Shown one piece after another: positions 41,265-51,167 of a stretch of 64,000 bases of DNA. Origin of the DNA: JANMEX01 sp041751995 (GTDB taxonomy: Bacteria > Pseudomonadota > Alphaproteobacteria > Rhizobiales > Rhizobiaceae); contig JBGSHY010000059.1 in the NCBI GenBank assembly GCA_041751995.1, positions 1 through 64,000 on the forward strand, in the 5' to 3' direction. Each line of letters starts with the position of its first letter. Position 1 is the stretch's first letter. The notes beneath the pieces are model-generated. The model was not told where the DNA came from. It searched no databases and worked only from the letters and a program-made list of their open reading frames with translations. The position numbers were made by a program, and so were the translations under genes.

Positions 41265-42431
41265 ATGGGTTATTTCAACAGATTCATCAGTATTGTTTTG
41301 CTGGGCGCGGCATGCTTGATCGTTGCTCCGGCCGCGGCACAGCTGCTCGACACCAAAGCCAAGCAAGCCTTCATGATTGACGCCATCACCGGCACCGTAC
41401 TTTTTGAAAAGGATGCCGACGCTTTGGTGCCGCCGGCTTCCCTTGCGAAAATGATGACCATGGAATTTGTATTCCATGCCTTGAAAACCGGGCGCAGGAA
41501 TATCAATGAAACGTTCCCTGTAAGCGAAAATGCCTGGCGCACAGGTGGTGCGCCGTCTGGCACCGCGACTATGTTCGCAGAGTTGAAATCCTCCATTCCG
41601 CTCGCCGATCTCATCCGCGGCACCATCATCCAGTCCGCCAATGATGCCTGTATCATCATCGCAGAGGGCTTTGCAGGCAGCGAAGCCGCTTTTGCTGATT
41701 TGTTGAATGAGCGCGCCAAGGTCATAGGGCTGACCAAGTCGGTCTTCCGCAATTCAAACGGCCTTCCTGATCCGGAACAGAAAGTGACGATGCGTGATTT
41801 GGTGAAGCTTGGCAGTCATATCTGGCGTGAATATCCGGAATTCTACAAAATCTATGCCGAGCGTGAGTTTACCTGGAACAAGATTACCCAACGCAATCGC
41901 AATCCGCTTCTCGCAATGGACATCGGCGCCGATGGAATGAAAACTGGGTTCACGGAGGAATCAGGCTACGCCATTGTTGGCTCGGCGGAGCGCAATGGCG
42001 TACGCCTCTTCATGGCGATGGGCGGCATGGCTACGGACAAGGAGCGGGCGGAAGAGGCGCGCAAGATGCTGGAATGGGGACAGACAGCATTCACCAAGGT
42101 GCCGCTTTTTGGCGCCGGCGAGATCATGGGGGAGGCGAGCGTCTTTGGAGGGCAAAGCATGAGTGTGCCTGTGGGGTCCGAAACACCGGTCGCTATCCTG
42201 ATTGCCACCCAAAACCGGCTGCGCCTGCGGGCCAATGTGACTTACAAGGGTCCGGTCATTGCGCCTGTCCAAAAGGGACAGGAAATCGGCCAGTTGAAAG
42301 TCTATTCCGGCGAAACGCTGATTCAGGTCACCCCGGTAGTTGCTCTGGGCGATGTCACAGTCGGCACTCTGACAGACCGCGCGCTGAGTGCGGTCAAGGA
42401 ACTGGCGACTGGCTGGATCCGGGCACTTTGA
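41265..42431 (+). CDS. D-alanyl-D-alanine carboxypeptidase
   Basis: This is a 388-residue exported penicillin-binding protein (PBP5/6 family) that trims the terminal D-Ala of peptidoglycan. The active-site SLAK is at residues 59-62, SAN at 124-126 and KTG at 226-228. It has a C-terminal beta domain and a final amphipathic helix. The signal peptide ends near residue 25. The ATG at 41265 was chosen over a TTG at 41229. It lies after rlpA and 88 bases before tmk. Confidence 0.94.
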   Translation: MGYFNRFISIVLLGAACLIVAPAAAQLLDTKAKQAFMIDAITGTVLFEKDADALVPPASLAKMMTMEFVFHALKTGRRNINETFPVSENAWRTGGAPSGTATMFAELKSSIPLADLIRGTIIQSANDACIIIAEGFAGSEAAFADLLNERAKVIGLTKSVFRNSNGLPDPEQKVTMRDLVKLGSHIWREYPEFYKIYAEREFTWNKITQRNRNPLLAMDIGADGMKTGFTEESGYAIVGSAERNGVRLFMAMGGMATDKERAEEARKMLEWGQTAFTKVPLFGAGEIMGEASVFGGQSMSVPVGSETPVAILIATQNRLRLRANVTYKGPVIAPVQKGQEIGQLKVYSGETLIQVTPVVALGDVTVGTLTDRALSAVKELATGWIRAL

Positions 42432-42519
42432 CTTCTGGTCAAACGTTGCAAACTCCATAACTGCAACTTAAGAGCATTAAGCCCGCTGCGGGCCACAAGA
42501 CAGAAGAACCGGATCAGGC

Positions 42520-43164
42520 GTGCGCGGATTTTTCATCACATTCGAAGGCGGGGAGGGGGCTGGCAAGTCGACACAAATCACCCGCCTTGCCGAGGTTTTG
42601 AAAGCGCGCGGCTTTGATGTGTTGGTCACGCGCGAGCCCGGCGGCTCAACCGGCGCCGAGGCTGTGCGTCATGTGCTGCTTTCTGGCGCTGCCGAAAAGC
42701 TAGGCCCTGAAATGGAAGCGATCCTGTTTGCTTCAGCCCGCAACGATCATGTCGAACAGGTGATCCGCCCGGCGGTTGATAACGGCAAGATTGTGCTCTG
42801 TGACCGCTTTATGGATTCCAGCCGCGTCTATCAGGGCGTCACCGGCGGTCTGGACCCGGAATTCATGCGCCAGCTCGAAGAGGTGGCTATCCACGGCATG
42901 GTCCCGGACCTTACAGTCATACTTGATATTGACCCGGAACTTGGCCTGGAGCGGGCCGCGAAGCGGCGGGCAGGGCCAGCCGACCGGTACGAGAAGGAGA
43001 CGCTCGCCCTTCATCGGCGGCGGCGTGATGGCTTCCTGGACATCGCCAAAGCAGAGCCGCAGCGCTGCAAGGTCGTTGACGCCAGCGCTGAGCCTGAGGC
43101 AGTCGCAGCGGCAATCCTTTCCAAAGTGGCGGCTTTGCTCAAGACTGCCAAGGTGGCTCAATGA
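42520..43164 (+). CDS. tmk: Thymidylate kinase
   Basis: It phosphorylates dTMP to dTDP. This 214-residue protein has the P-loop GGEGAGKST near residue 9, CDRFMDSSRVYQG and the LID region with RAAKRRAG. The start is GTG, with the usual R-G-F-F-I-T-F-E beginning. It overlaps holB by ATGA. Confidence 0.95.
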   Translation: MRGFFITFEGGEGAGKSTQITRLAEVLKARGFDVLVTREPGGSTGAEAVRHVLLSGAAEKLGPEMEAILFASARNDHVEQVIRPAVDNGKIVLCDRFMDSSRVYQGVTGGLDPEFMRQLEEVAIHGMVPDLTVILDIDPELGLERAAKRRAGPADRYEKETLALHRRRRDGFLDIAKAEPQRCKVVDASAEPEAVAAAILSKVAALLKTAKVAQ

Positions 43165-44219
43165 GCGACACTGACATCCCGGACAGCCACGACAGCATCC
43201 CCGGTTTTCCTGCGCCATCCGAGGCAAGCGCTGTTTACGGCCATGATGAACAATCACGCTTTCTTGCCAATGCCTATCGTTCCGGCAAGCTGCATCACGC
43301 CTTGCTGTTTGATGGCGCGCCGGGCATTGGCAAGGCCTCGCTTGCTTTCCAGTTTGCCCGTCACATCATCGCCAACCCGGATTCGGCAAATGCGCCGGAT
43401 CACATTGACCCGGACACCGGCAAGGATGTCGCGCACCAGATTGCGATGGGATCGCATGCGCAAGTGCTGTATTTGACCCGCCCGGTTGACCAGAAAACCG
43501 GCAAACACAAAACGCAGCTGACGATCGACGAGACTCGACGCATTAGCCATTTCCTGTCGCGTACAGTCGCAGGCAACGGCTACCGCGTCGTCATTGTCGA
43601 CCCCGTCAATGACATGAATGCCAATGCGGCCAATGCGTTGTTGAAGAACCTGGAGGAGCCTACCCCGCGCACGCTTTTCATTCTTATCGCTCATTCGTCG
43701 GGGCGGTTGCTGCCGACCATCCGTTCACGCTGCCTGCAGCTTCGGTTTTCGCCGTTATCCGACGGTGATCTGCGCGACGCACTTGAACATCTCGGCGTCA
43801 CGCAAAAACTCGACTCCCATCAGCTTGACCGGCTCATTTCCCAATCAGAAGGATCACCACGCATTGCAGCCATGCTTTCCGAGGGAGGCGGCTTGGAAAT
43901 CCTTGATGCGGCCCACAAGGTGTTGTCCGGGCAACGGTTCGACGCGTCTGGCGCGGTGAAAATCGCTGAAGCCTTATCCACGCGCGATGGCGAGCCATTG
44001 TATTTATTGCTGACCGATCATTTGCTGAGCATAACTGCCAACTTGGCCTGTGAAGCCGCCAATACCGACAGTTTCCAAGCTGCTTCGCTATCAACACTTC
44101 ATGCTTCACTTGCGGCCAAAATCTCCGAAGGCCTGCGTTTCAATCTTGACCGCCGCCAGACGCTGTCCGAAGTTCTGCAAAGCCTCCATGCGGCTATGGC
44201 CGGGCGAATGGCGGGATAG
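43161..44219 (+). CDS. holB: DNA polymerase III delta-prime subunit
   Basis: This is a 352-residue clamp-loader subunit: the P-loop GAPGIGKAS (around residue 55), NAANALLKNLEEP (box with DEAD-like function), HSSGRLLPTIRSRC (sensor and SRC motif). It loads the beta clamp with DnaX and HolA. It overlaps tmk by 4 bases and is followed by metG. Confidence 0.93.
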   Translation: MSDTDIPDSHDSIPGFPAPSEASAVYGHDEQSRFLANAYRSGKLHHALLFDGAPGIGKASLAFQFARHIIANPDSANAPDHIDPDTGKDVAHQIAMGSHAQVLYLTRPVDQKTGKHKTQLTIDETRRISHFLSRTVAGNGYRVVIVDPVNDMNANAANALLKNLEEPTPRTLFILIAHSSGRLLPTIRSRCLQLRFSPLSDGDLRDALEHLGVTQKLDSHQLDRLISQSEGSPRIAAMLSEGGGLEILDAAHKVLSGQRFDASGAVKIAEALSTRDGEPLYLLLTDHLLSITANLACEAANTDSFQAASLSTLHASLAAKISEGLRFNLDRRQTLSEVLQSLHAAMAGRMAG

Positions 44220-44276
44220 CTTTCAGGCTGCCCTTGGTCTATCTCTCCGCTACATATCGATTTGAACGGAATACCC

Positions 44277-45821
44277 ATGAGCGAGAAGTTCTACATCACC
44301 ACGCCGATTTTCTATCCGAACGGAGTCCCGCATATCGGCCACGCCTACACGGCGATTGCCACGGATGTTTTGGCGCGCTTCCAGCGGCTTGATGGCAAAG
44401 ACGTGTTCTTCCTGTCGGGCACCGACGAGCATGGACAAAAGATGCAGCAGACAGCAGTCAAGGAAGGCATCACGCCAATTGAACTTGCCGACCGCAACTC
44501 GGCAGTGTTCCGCAAGATGCTCGGTGTGCTGAACTGCTCCAATGATGATTTCATCCGAACCACCGAGGAACGCCATCGCGTTGCCTGCCAGCATCTCTGG
44601 GATAGGATGGTCGCCAATGGCGATATCTATCTCGACACGTATGGCGGCTGGTATTCGGTGCGCCAGGAAGCCTATTTCGACGAGGGGGAAACCATGCTCG
44701 GCGAAGATGGAGTGCGCCGCGAGCCGCTCGGGTCACCGGTCGAATGGGTTGAAGAGGAAAGTTACTATTTCCGCTTGTCGGCATACGGTGACAAGCTTCT
44801 CGAGCTCTATGAAAGCAACCCGGATTTCGTCGGCCCTAACGAACGGCGCAACGAAGTGGCGAGCTTTGTCAAATCGGGACTGCGTGATCTTTCCGTTTCA
44901 CGCACCACTTTTGATTGGGGCATCAAGGTTCCGGGCAATGATGGCCATGTCATGTATGTCTGGGTCGACGCGCTGACCAACTATATTACCGCCGCGGGCT
45001 ACCCGGACACGGACAATCCACGCTGGGCTTACTGGCCGGCAACCCACATCATCGGCAAGGACATCGTCCGCTTCCATGCGGTCTACTGGCCGGCCTTCCT
45101 GATGTCCGCCGGTGTTGAATTGCCCAAGCGGGTGTTCGCGCACGGGTTCCTCTATAACCGCGGCGAGAAAATGTCGAAGTCGGTCGGCAACGTCATCGAT
45201 CCGTTTTCGATGGTCGAGCACTACGGCCTCGATCAGGTCCGCTATTTCTTCATGCGCGAAGTGCCGTTCGGACAGGACGGCTCCTACAGCCACGACGCCA
45301 TCGTCAACCGCACCAATGCGGACCTGGCCAACGACCTCGGCAACCTTGCGCAGCGCTCGCTGTCGATGATCGGAAAGAATTGCGACGGAAAGGTGCCGGA
45401 ACCAGGAACCTTGAATACTGACGATCAGGCAATTCTGGACATGGCCGACGCCGCACTGATCACGGCCCGCGCCGCGATGGCAGAACAGTCGATCCATACT
45501 GCCGTTGCCGCGACCTTTGCCGTGGTTGCCGAAGCCAACCGCTATTTTGCGGGCCAAGAGCCCTGGGCGCTGAAAAAGACAGATCCGGCGCGTATGGCCA
45601 CGGTCCTCTACACCACCGCCGAAGTCATCCGCCGCATTGCGATCCAGTGTCAGGCCGTCATCCCGCAATCCGCGGCCAAACTGCTTGACCTCGTGGCAGT
45701 TCCAGAAGACCAGCGCACGTTTGCTCATGCAGGCGCAGCTGGCCTGCTCAAGGCCGGGACGCCTTTGCCTGCGCCGACCGGCGTGTTTCCGCGCTACGTC
45801 GAGGCGGAAAGCAACGCCTGA
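44277..45821 (+). CDS. metG: Methionyl-tRNA synthetase
   Basis: This is a 514-residue class I synthetase: the HIGH-like PHIGHAYT near residue 20, FLSGTDEHGQK, the WVDALTNYI tryptophan region, the KMSKS loop (EKMSKSVGN) and an anticodon-binding helical end. It lacks the C-terminal dimer domain. The ATG at 44277 is preferred to the TTG at 44262. The stop overlaps the next start (TGATG). Confidence 0.96.
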   Translation: MSEKFYITTPIFYPNGVPHIGHAYTAIATDVLARFQRLDGKDVFFLSGTDEHGQKMQQTAVKEGITPIELADRNSAVFRKMLGVLNCSNDDFIRTTEERHRVACQHLWDRMVANGDIYLDTYGGWYSVRQEAYFDEGETMLGEDGVRREPLGSPVEWVEEESYYFRLSAYGDKLLELYESNPDFVGPNERRNEVASFVKSGLRDLSVSRTTFDWGIKVPGNDGHVMYVWVDALTNYITAAGYPDTDNPRWAYWPATHIIGKDIVRFHAVYWPAFLMSAGVELPKRVFAHGFLYNRGEKMSKSVGNVIDPFSMVEHYGLDQVRYFFMREVPFGQDGSYSHDAIVNRTNADLANDLGNLAQRSLSMIGKNCDGKVPEPGTLNTDDQAILDMADAALITARAAMAEQSIHTAVAATFAVVAEANRYFAGQEPWALKKTDPARMATVLYTTAEVIRRIAIQCQAVIPQSAAKLLDLVAVPEDQRTFAHAGAAGLLKAGTPLPAPTGVFPRYVEAESNA

Positions 45822-46618
45822 TGCTTGTCGACAGCCATTGCCATCTCGACTTCCCGGACTTTGCCGAAGAGCGAGATTCCATCATCGCGCGGGCGGGGGA
45901 GGCCGGCGTCGGGTTTATGGTTTCAATCTGCACACGCGTGCGGAAGATCGAGCAGATCCGCGCAGTATCCGAGCGCTATTCGAACGTGTTTCACTCGGTC
46001 GGAACGCACCCCCACAGCGCTGGCGAGGAGCGCGGCATTCCTGCGTCGGAGATCATTGAACTGGCCAAGCATCCCAAGTGCGTCGCCATCGGCGAAGCCG
46101 GGCTGGACTATTTTTACGACAAGGCTCCACGGGAGGCTCAAGCAGAAGGGCTTCGCATCCACATTGCCGCCGCCCGCGAAACCGGCCTGCCTCTGGTCAT
46201 TCACGCCCGTGATGCCGATGCAGATATGGAAACAATCTTGCGGGAAGAAACAGGGAAGGGGGCCTTCCCTTTCCTGCTGCATTGTTTCTCGTCCGGACAG
46301 CGTTTGGCCGATGTTGGCGTTGAGCTTGGCGGCTACGTTTCCTTCTCCGGGATCCTGACGTTCAAGCGCTCCGACGATATCCGGGCGATTGCCAAAACCG
46401 TGCCGCATGACCGGCTGCTTGTCGAAACCGATGCGCCTTATCTGGCACCGCAAAGTCATCGCGGCAAGCGCAATGAACCTTCCTATGTGGCTGAAACTGC
46501 GAGAGTATTGGCCGAAACGATTGGCGTTTCGCAAGACGAAATCGCGCAAATCACCACCAGCAACTTCTTCTGTTTGTTCGCCAAGGTTCCGGCGAACCTG
46601 AACCCGTATCCGGCTTGA
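45821..46618 (+). CDS. tatD: TatD family hydrolase
   Basis: This is a 265-residue TIM-barrel metal hydrolase: DSHCHLD at the start, GTHPHSA, GEAGLDYF, HARDAD, LHCFS and ETDAPYLAP. TatD family members are 3'-5' DNA exonucleases. It directly follows metG with a start/stop overlap, a common bacterial arrangement with holB upstream. Confidence 0.94.
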   Translation: MLVDSHCHLDFPDFAEERDSIIARAGEAGVGFMVSICTRVRKIEQIRAVSERYSNVFHSVGTHPHSAGEERGIPASEIIELAKHPKCVAIGEAGLDYFYDKAPREAQAEGLRIHIAAARETGLPLVIHARDADADMETILREETGKGAFPFLLHCFSSGQRLADVGVELGGYVSFSGILTFKRSDDIRAIAKTVPHDRLLVETDAPYLAPQSHRGKRNEPSYVAETARVLAETIGVSQDEIAQITTSNFFCLFAKVPANLNPYPA

Positions 46619-46621
46619 ATC

Positions 46622-47431
46622 ATGCCGGGCCTGATGCGCTTCACCATCCTTGGCTGCGGTTCATCTCCGGGCGTGCCGCGCATCACCGGCGACTGGGGCG
46701 CTTGTGATCCGCTCAATCCAAAAAACCGCCGCCGCCGCGCGTCCTTTTTGATCGAGCGCATTTCCGCGGATGGCGGAACTACCACTGTCGTAATCGATAC
46801 CGGACCGGATTTTCGCGACCAAATGATCACGTCCGGCGTCAAATCGCTCGACGGCGTCGTCTATACCCACGCACATGCCGACCATATCCACGGCATAGAC
46901 GATTTGCGCGGCTTCTGGCTTGAGCAGAAGCGATTGATTGATGTCTATGCCGACGCATTTACACTGCAGCGTCTGCGTGAGGGCTTCGGCTATATCTTTG
47001 ACAAGCCGACCGACAGCTCATATCCGCCGATTGTGCTGGCTCATGAAATCACACATGGCGAAGCCTTCGAAATCTCCGGCAACGGTGGTGCAATCAAGTT
47101 CGAACCGCTGACGCAAATTCATGGCTCGATCCGGTCGCTTGGTTTCCGGATCGGCGGTTTTGCCTATTGCTCGGATGTTTCCGATTTTCCCGCACATACG
47201 GCTGCGGCCATGCAAGACCTGGATGTGCTCATCATCGATGCACTTCAATATCGACCGCATCCAAGCCATTTGTCTTTGGACGAAGCGCTCGATTGGATCG
47301 ACAAGTTAAAGCCGGTGCGGTCGATCCTGACACACATGCACACGCCGTTGGACTATGAAACAGTCGCAGCAGCGATGCCAACCGGTGTAGAACCGGGTTA
47401 TGACGGACTTTGTGTCGAAATATCAATATGA
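46622..47431 (+). CDS. Metallo-beta-lactamase fold hydrolase, PhnP-like
   Basis: This 269-residue protein has the start GCGSSPGVPR, the metal motif THAHADHIHGIDD, SDVSDFP, and a late H-x-H (THMH). The GSSPGVPRI and the DLRGF segment place it near the PhnP/tRNase Z-like group used for phosphodiester cleavage, but the phn operon is absent. It follows tatD by 3 bases. Substrate unknown. Confidence 0.9.
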   Translation: MPGLMRFTILGCGSSPGVPRITGDWGACDPLNPKNRRRRASFLIERISADGGTTTVVIDTGPDFRDQMITSGVKSLDGVVYTHAHADHIHGIDDLRGFWLEQKRLIDVYADAFTLQRLREGFGYIFDKPTDSSYPPIVLAHEITHGEAFEISGNGGAIKFEPLTQIHGSIRSLGFRIGGFAYCSDVSDFPAHTAAAMQDLDVLIIDALQYRPHPSHLSLDEALDWIDKLKPVRSILTHMHTPLDYETVAAAMPTGVEPGYDGLCVEISI

Positions 47432-47553
47432 TGCGCGGGAATTCTAACCGCTGATTTGCAGTCGTTCGCATTCTTCTACTAGTTTATCTGTTCCATAATC
47501 AATCTTATGCGAGTTAGATGTGTGCAGCTTAACCTGCCAACCCACTGCGTCGT

Positions 47554-48540
47554 TCACGCAATCCGCCCACCCAGTTCATCGTCAATGTGAATCCGGACAA
47601 TCTCGTCAAATCCCCTGTCCGCTTCAAATCCCAGTTCCATCGCGCGCGTCGCCACAAACTCAGAAGGCCAACCGGCAACGATCCGTTGAATCGTTTCATC
47701 CGGTTCGCGGCGGATTAACCTCACAGCTTTTTCACCTGCAACACGCCGCAACGCGTCAATCTCTTCCGCCACAGTTGCCGACAGACCCGGCATGGTCAGA
47801 TTTCGGCGTGGCCCGATCAAACGCCCGCCTAGCCTTGCCGCATGGAGCATGAAGCCGGTTGCTGCCTTCGGGCTGGCGAACCAGTGCCGGACACTTTCAT
47901 CAACCGGCAGCACCGCTTCCTTGCCAATCAGCGGTTCGCGCAGGATATTGGAGAAAAAACCTGAGGCAGCCTTGTTTGGTGCTCCCGGACGAATGCAGAT
48001 AGTCGGCAGGCGCAAACCAACGCCATCAAATATTCCCCGTCGTGAATAATCAGACAGCAAAAGCTCGCAGATAGCCTTTTGAGTTCCATAACTGGTCAAT
48101 GGCGTCGTGAAATAGTCATCTGGAATCTGCTGCGGAAATGGTGCGCCAAATACGGCGATTGACGATGCAAACACCACTTTTGGAACATATGGCGCCTTTT
48201 GTCCTTCCAGCCGTATCGCTTCAAACAGTTGCCTCGTGCCGTCGAGATTGATCCGATAGCCCTTTTCAAAGTCCGCCTCCGCTTCGCCCGAGACGATGGC
48301 AGCGAGATGAAAAATGACATCCGGACGGCGTTCAATGATTTTCTCGGCAAAGCCCGGTCCAGAAAAATCGCCCGATACAATTTGGGTGCTAGCAGCCAGC
48401 CTTGGCGGCGCAACCGCATCGATAACATCGACCAGTGTCAGTTGGCTTGTCTCCGACCCGAGAGCCCCCTCCTCTGACCCCAGACGGGAGCCAAGTTTAC
48501 GCCCGAGCATTCCGGCGGCGCCAGTGATCATGACATGCAT
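47554..48540 (-). CDS. NAD-dependent epimerase/dehydratase, D-erythronate dehydrogenase-like
   Basis: This is a 328-residue short-chain dehydrogenase/epimerase protein: MITGAAGMLGRKL at the start, HLAAIVSGEAE, SSIAVFG and Y-G-T-Q-K with the catalytic Tyr and Lys. The VRHWFASPKAA and NLTMPGLSATV segments resemble DenD (D-erythronate dehydrogenase). The exact substrate is inferred from memory. It is divergent from mazG. Confidence 0.85.
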   Translation of the reverse strand: MHVMITGAAGMLGRKLGSRLGSEEGALGSETSQLTLVDVIDAVAPPRLAASTQIVSGDFSGPGFAEKIIERRPDVIFHLAAIVSGEAEADFEKGYRINLDGTRQLFEAIRLEGQKAPYVPKVVFASSIAVFGAPFPQQIPDDYFTTPLTSYGTQKAICELLLSDYSRRGIFDGVGLRLPTICIRPGAPNKAASGFFSNILREPLIGKEAVLPVDESVRHWFASPKAATGFMLHAARLGGRLIGPRRNLTMPGLSATVAEEIDALRRVAGEKAVRLIRREPDETIQRIVAGWPSEFVATRAMELGFEADRGFDEIVRIHIDDELGGRIA

Positions 48541-48641
48541 TTCGCAATCCTTGTGGAAACTTGTTAGAGCAGCCTTGAGACCGGCTCAACTTGCTGCGCT
48601 TATCCAATTTTGCCAACCAAATAATACGTCAGGCGCGTTTC

Positions 48642-49649
48642 ATGACCCCTTCCCGCGACATCAGCCGACTTCTAGAGATCATGGCCGCGTTGCGCGACCC
48701 GAAGACCGGCTGCCCGTGGGATGTGGTGCAGACTTTCGAGACAATCATTCCCTACACGATCGAAGAAGCCCACGAAGTTGCCGAGGCGATCGGGCGTCAT
48801 GACATGGTTGATTTGGCAGAGGAACTCGGCGACCTTTTGCTGCAGGTCGTGTTTCATGCCCGGATGGCCGAAGAAGCCGGAAGCTTTGATTTTGGCTCCG
48901 TAGTCGAAGCCATCACGACAAAAATGATCCGCCGCCACCCGCATGTGTTCGGCGATGCTGATGCGCGGTCCGCCGGCATGGCCAAGGGCATGTGGAACAG
49001 GATCAAGATGGAAGAGAAGGCCGAGCGCCTCGAAAAGCGCAACGCGGCCGGGCTTCAGGCCGATGAGACGGTGCGGCACCTCGATGCCGTGCCGAGCGCC
49101 CTTCCCCCGGTCATTCAATCGGTCAAACTGCAGGAACAGGCAGCGCGGGTTGGCTTTGACTGGGCTGAGCCTGCACCGATCCTCGACAAGATCGAAGAGG
49201 AATGTGGCGAATTGCGCGAGGTCATACAGACCGGGGAAAAAGAGCGGATGTTCGAAGAGTACGGCGACATCCTGTTTGCAATGATGAACCTTGGCCGACG
49301 CTTGGGAATTGATCCGGAAAGCGCCTTGCGCGCCACCAATTTGAAATTCCGCACGCGGTTTGCCCACGTCGAGGACGGTTTGGCCGACGCCGGTCTTAAA
49401 CTCGGGAAAGCAGATCTGGAAACGATGGAAGCACTTTGGCAAAAAGAAAAAAGCTTCCCGATTAATAGTCCATGGTGGTTTTTGGTGTTTTGCCCAAGCG
49501 GTGATCCAGTTCCATGCGCGTCTGCGGGCTCATCCGAACCGTCAGGTTCACGCCCCCATCCTCTCGATCTTCTCGCACCAACACGGCCCCATTGCGGTAA
49601 ATCCAGTCCAGATTGGACAAAGAAGAAGCGGGAACCATGCAGTCGATAA
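48642..49649 (+). CDS. mazG: Nucleoside triphosphate pyrophosphohydrolase MazG, 3' end apparently frameshifted
   Basis: MazG hydrolyses NTPs and dNTPs to monophosphates and PPi. Two MazG domains are visible: GCPWD and E-E-x-x-E (residues 25-80: EEAHEVAEAI ... EELGDLLLQVVFHA) and a second KIEEECGELREVI with EEYGDILFAM. The conserved protein should end around LWQKEK. Here the frame runs on for about 60 residues antisense to hflX. A single extra A in the A6 run at 49447-49452 would instead give KKLPD and a tandem TAATAG stop at 49463-49468 beside the hflX stop, at about 274 residues. So the shown end is probably a frameshift or sequencing error, or a programmed slippage site. Confidence 0.85.
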   Translation: MTPSRDISRLLEIMAALRDPKTGCPWDVVQTFETIIPYTIEEAHEVAEAIGRHDMVDLAEELGDLLLQVVFHARMAEEAGSFDFGSVVEAITTKMIRRHPHVFGDADARSAGMAKGMWNRIKMEEKAERLEKRNAAGLQADETVRHLDAVPSALPPVIQSVKLQEQAARVGFDWAEPAPILDKIEEECGELREVIQTGEKERMFEEYGDILFAMMNLGRRLGIDPESALRATNLKFRTRFAHVEDGLADAGLKLGKADLETMEALWQKEKSFPINSPWWFLVFCPSGDPVPCASAGSSEPSGSRPHPLDLLAPTRPHCGKSSPDWTKKKREPCSR

Positions 49650-50820
49650 TTTCCGCCTTCCCCTCAAGGCGTTCTTCGATGGCGGCCAGGAGCGCGCCGA
49701 CGCCTTCCCCGGTCAAGGCAGAAACCGGAATCTGCGCCGGACCAATGTTTTTGTGACCCGTCAGTGAAACCATTGCATCGCGCTGCTCCGGCTCCAGCAA
49801 GTCTGTCTTGTTCCAGACTTCGATGACTTTGGATGAATCCTTCGGATCAAGTCCAAGGCTGCGCAGTATGGTTTCAACATCATGCGCCTGCGCATTGGAA
49901 TCGGCGTCAGCGATGTCCCGGACATGGATGACCAGATCTGCTTCGACGACTTCTTCCAGCGTCGCCCGGAATGCCGCGACCAGATGCGTTGGCAGGTTGG
50001 AAATGAAACCAACCGTGTCTGACAAAATGGCCAATCCGCCGTGCGGCAGCGGCAGCTTGCGCAGCGTCGGATCAAGCGTTGCAAACAGCATGTCCGCCGC
50101 CATGACATCCGCCCCGGTCATCTTGTTGAACAGTGTCGACTTTCCGGCGTTGGTGTAACCGACCAGCGCCACTACCGGATATGGAACTTTCTGGCGTTTT
50201 GCGCGGTGCAGCTTGCGGGTCTGCGTGACATGCGCCAACTCGTCCTTCAGCCGGTCGATCTTGTCCTGCAACAGCCGCCGATCCGATTCGATCTGGGTTT
50301 CACCCGGACCTCCCATGAAGCCGCCACCGCCGCGCTGGCGCTCCAAATGGGTCCAGCTGCGCACAAGCCGACCTTTCTGGTAGGTTAGGTGTGCGAGTTC
50401 GACCTGCAGTACACCTTCGCGGGTTTTTGCGCGCTTGCCGAATATTTCAAGAATGAGTCCGGTGCGGTCAATGACCTTGACCTTCCATTCCCGCTCCAGA
50501 TTGCGTTGCTGAACAGGCGTCAAAGGGTGGTCGACAATGACCAGACCGATTTCCTGCGCTTCGATCTCCGCCGCGATGGTTTCAACCGAGCCAGTGCCCA
50601 GCAATGTGGCAGGCTTTGGCCGTTGAACGTTTATAATCGCCTTGTGAACGACTTCGAGGTCAATCGCCAATGCCAGACCTGCGGCCTCTTCCAATCGCGC
50701 GGCAGAACTGCGCGGAGCAACTTCGGTTGGCTTGCCGTCAGACGGTTCAGTTGAATAGCGTTGCGGCAACACCGGCACGATCACCGCTGCCCGCATCGCT
50801 TCTGAAGATGATGATTTCAA
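49462..50820 (-). CDS. hflX: GTPase HflX
   Basis: This is a 452-residue ribosome-associated GTPase: the N-terminal HflX domain with LVIVDHPLTPVQQRNLE, the Q-x-x-R-G-GGGFMGGPGETQIE-x-D linker, the G1 motif GYTNAGKST, DTVGFISNLP and NKTDLL. It splits or rescues stalled ribosomes. A TTG start at 50820 or an ATG at 50796 is possible. hfq lies 45 bases upstream on the same strand. Confidence 0.95.
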   Translation of the reverse strand: MKSSSSEAMRAAVIVPVLPQRYSTEPSDGKPTEVAPRSSAARLEEAAGLALAIDLEVVHKAIINVQRPKPATLLGTGSVETIAAEIEAQEIGLVIVDHPLTPVQQRNLEREWKVKVIDRTGLILEIFGKRAKTREGVLQVELAHLTYQKGRLVRSWTHLERQRGGGGFMGGPGETQIESDRRLLQDKIDRLKDELAHVTQTRKLHRAKRQKVPYPVVALVGYTNAGKSTLFNKMTGADVMAADMLFATLDPTLRKLPLPHGGLAILSDTVGFISNLPTHLVAAFRATLEEVVEADLVIHVRDIADADSNAQAHDVETILRSLGLDPKDSSKVIEVWNKTDLLEPEQRDAMVSLTGHKNIGPAQIPVSALTGEGVGALLAAIEERLEGKAEIIDCMVPASSLSNLDWIYRNGAVLVREDREDGGVNLTVRMSPQTRMELDHRLGKTPKTTMDY

Positions 50821-50865
50821 TGATTCGCCCTATGATCGGCCAGATTTGTTTCCGGCCTTGTCGTA

Positions 50866-51102
50866 TCAGGCTTCTTCGCCTTCAAACATTTGCACCGGCT
50901 GGCTCGGCATGATCGTGGAAATCGCATGCTTGTAAACAAGCTGTGAGTGGCCGTCACGACGAAGCAGGACACAGAAATTATCAAACGAAGTAACCACGCC
51001 AGTCAGCTTCACGCCATTGACCAGAAATATGGTCAGCGAGTTTTTTTGCTTGCGCACCGAATTCAGGAACAGGTCCTGAAGGTTTTGTGACTTTTCGGCC
51101 AT
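50866..51102 (-). CDS. hfq: RNA chaperone Hfq
   Basis: This is a 78-residue Sm-like protein: QNLQDLFLNSVRK, TIFLVNGVKLTGVVTSFDNFCVLLRRDG (Sm1) and QLVYKHAISTI (Sm2 with K-H). It pairs sRNAs with mRNAs. The ATG at 51102 is the normal start; the frame extends to 51156 without support. The hflX gene follows, as in most proteobacteria. Confidence 0.97.
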   Translation of the reverse strand: MAEKSQNLQDLFLNSVRKQKNSLTIFLVNGVKLTGVVTSFDNFCVLLRRDGHSQLVYKHAISTIMPSQPVQMFEGEEA

Positions 51103-51167
51103 TTTTGTGTTTCCGATGTCCCTGAATATCTGCTGGTAATGCCACCCCGTGGCCATGCCCTGTCAAT

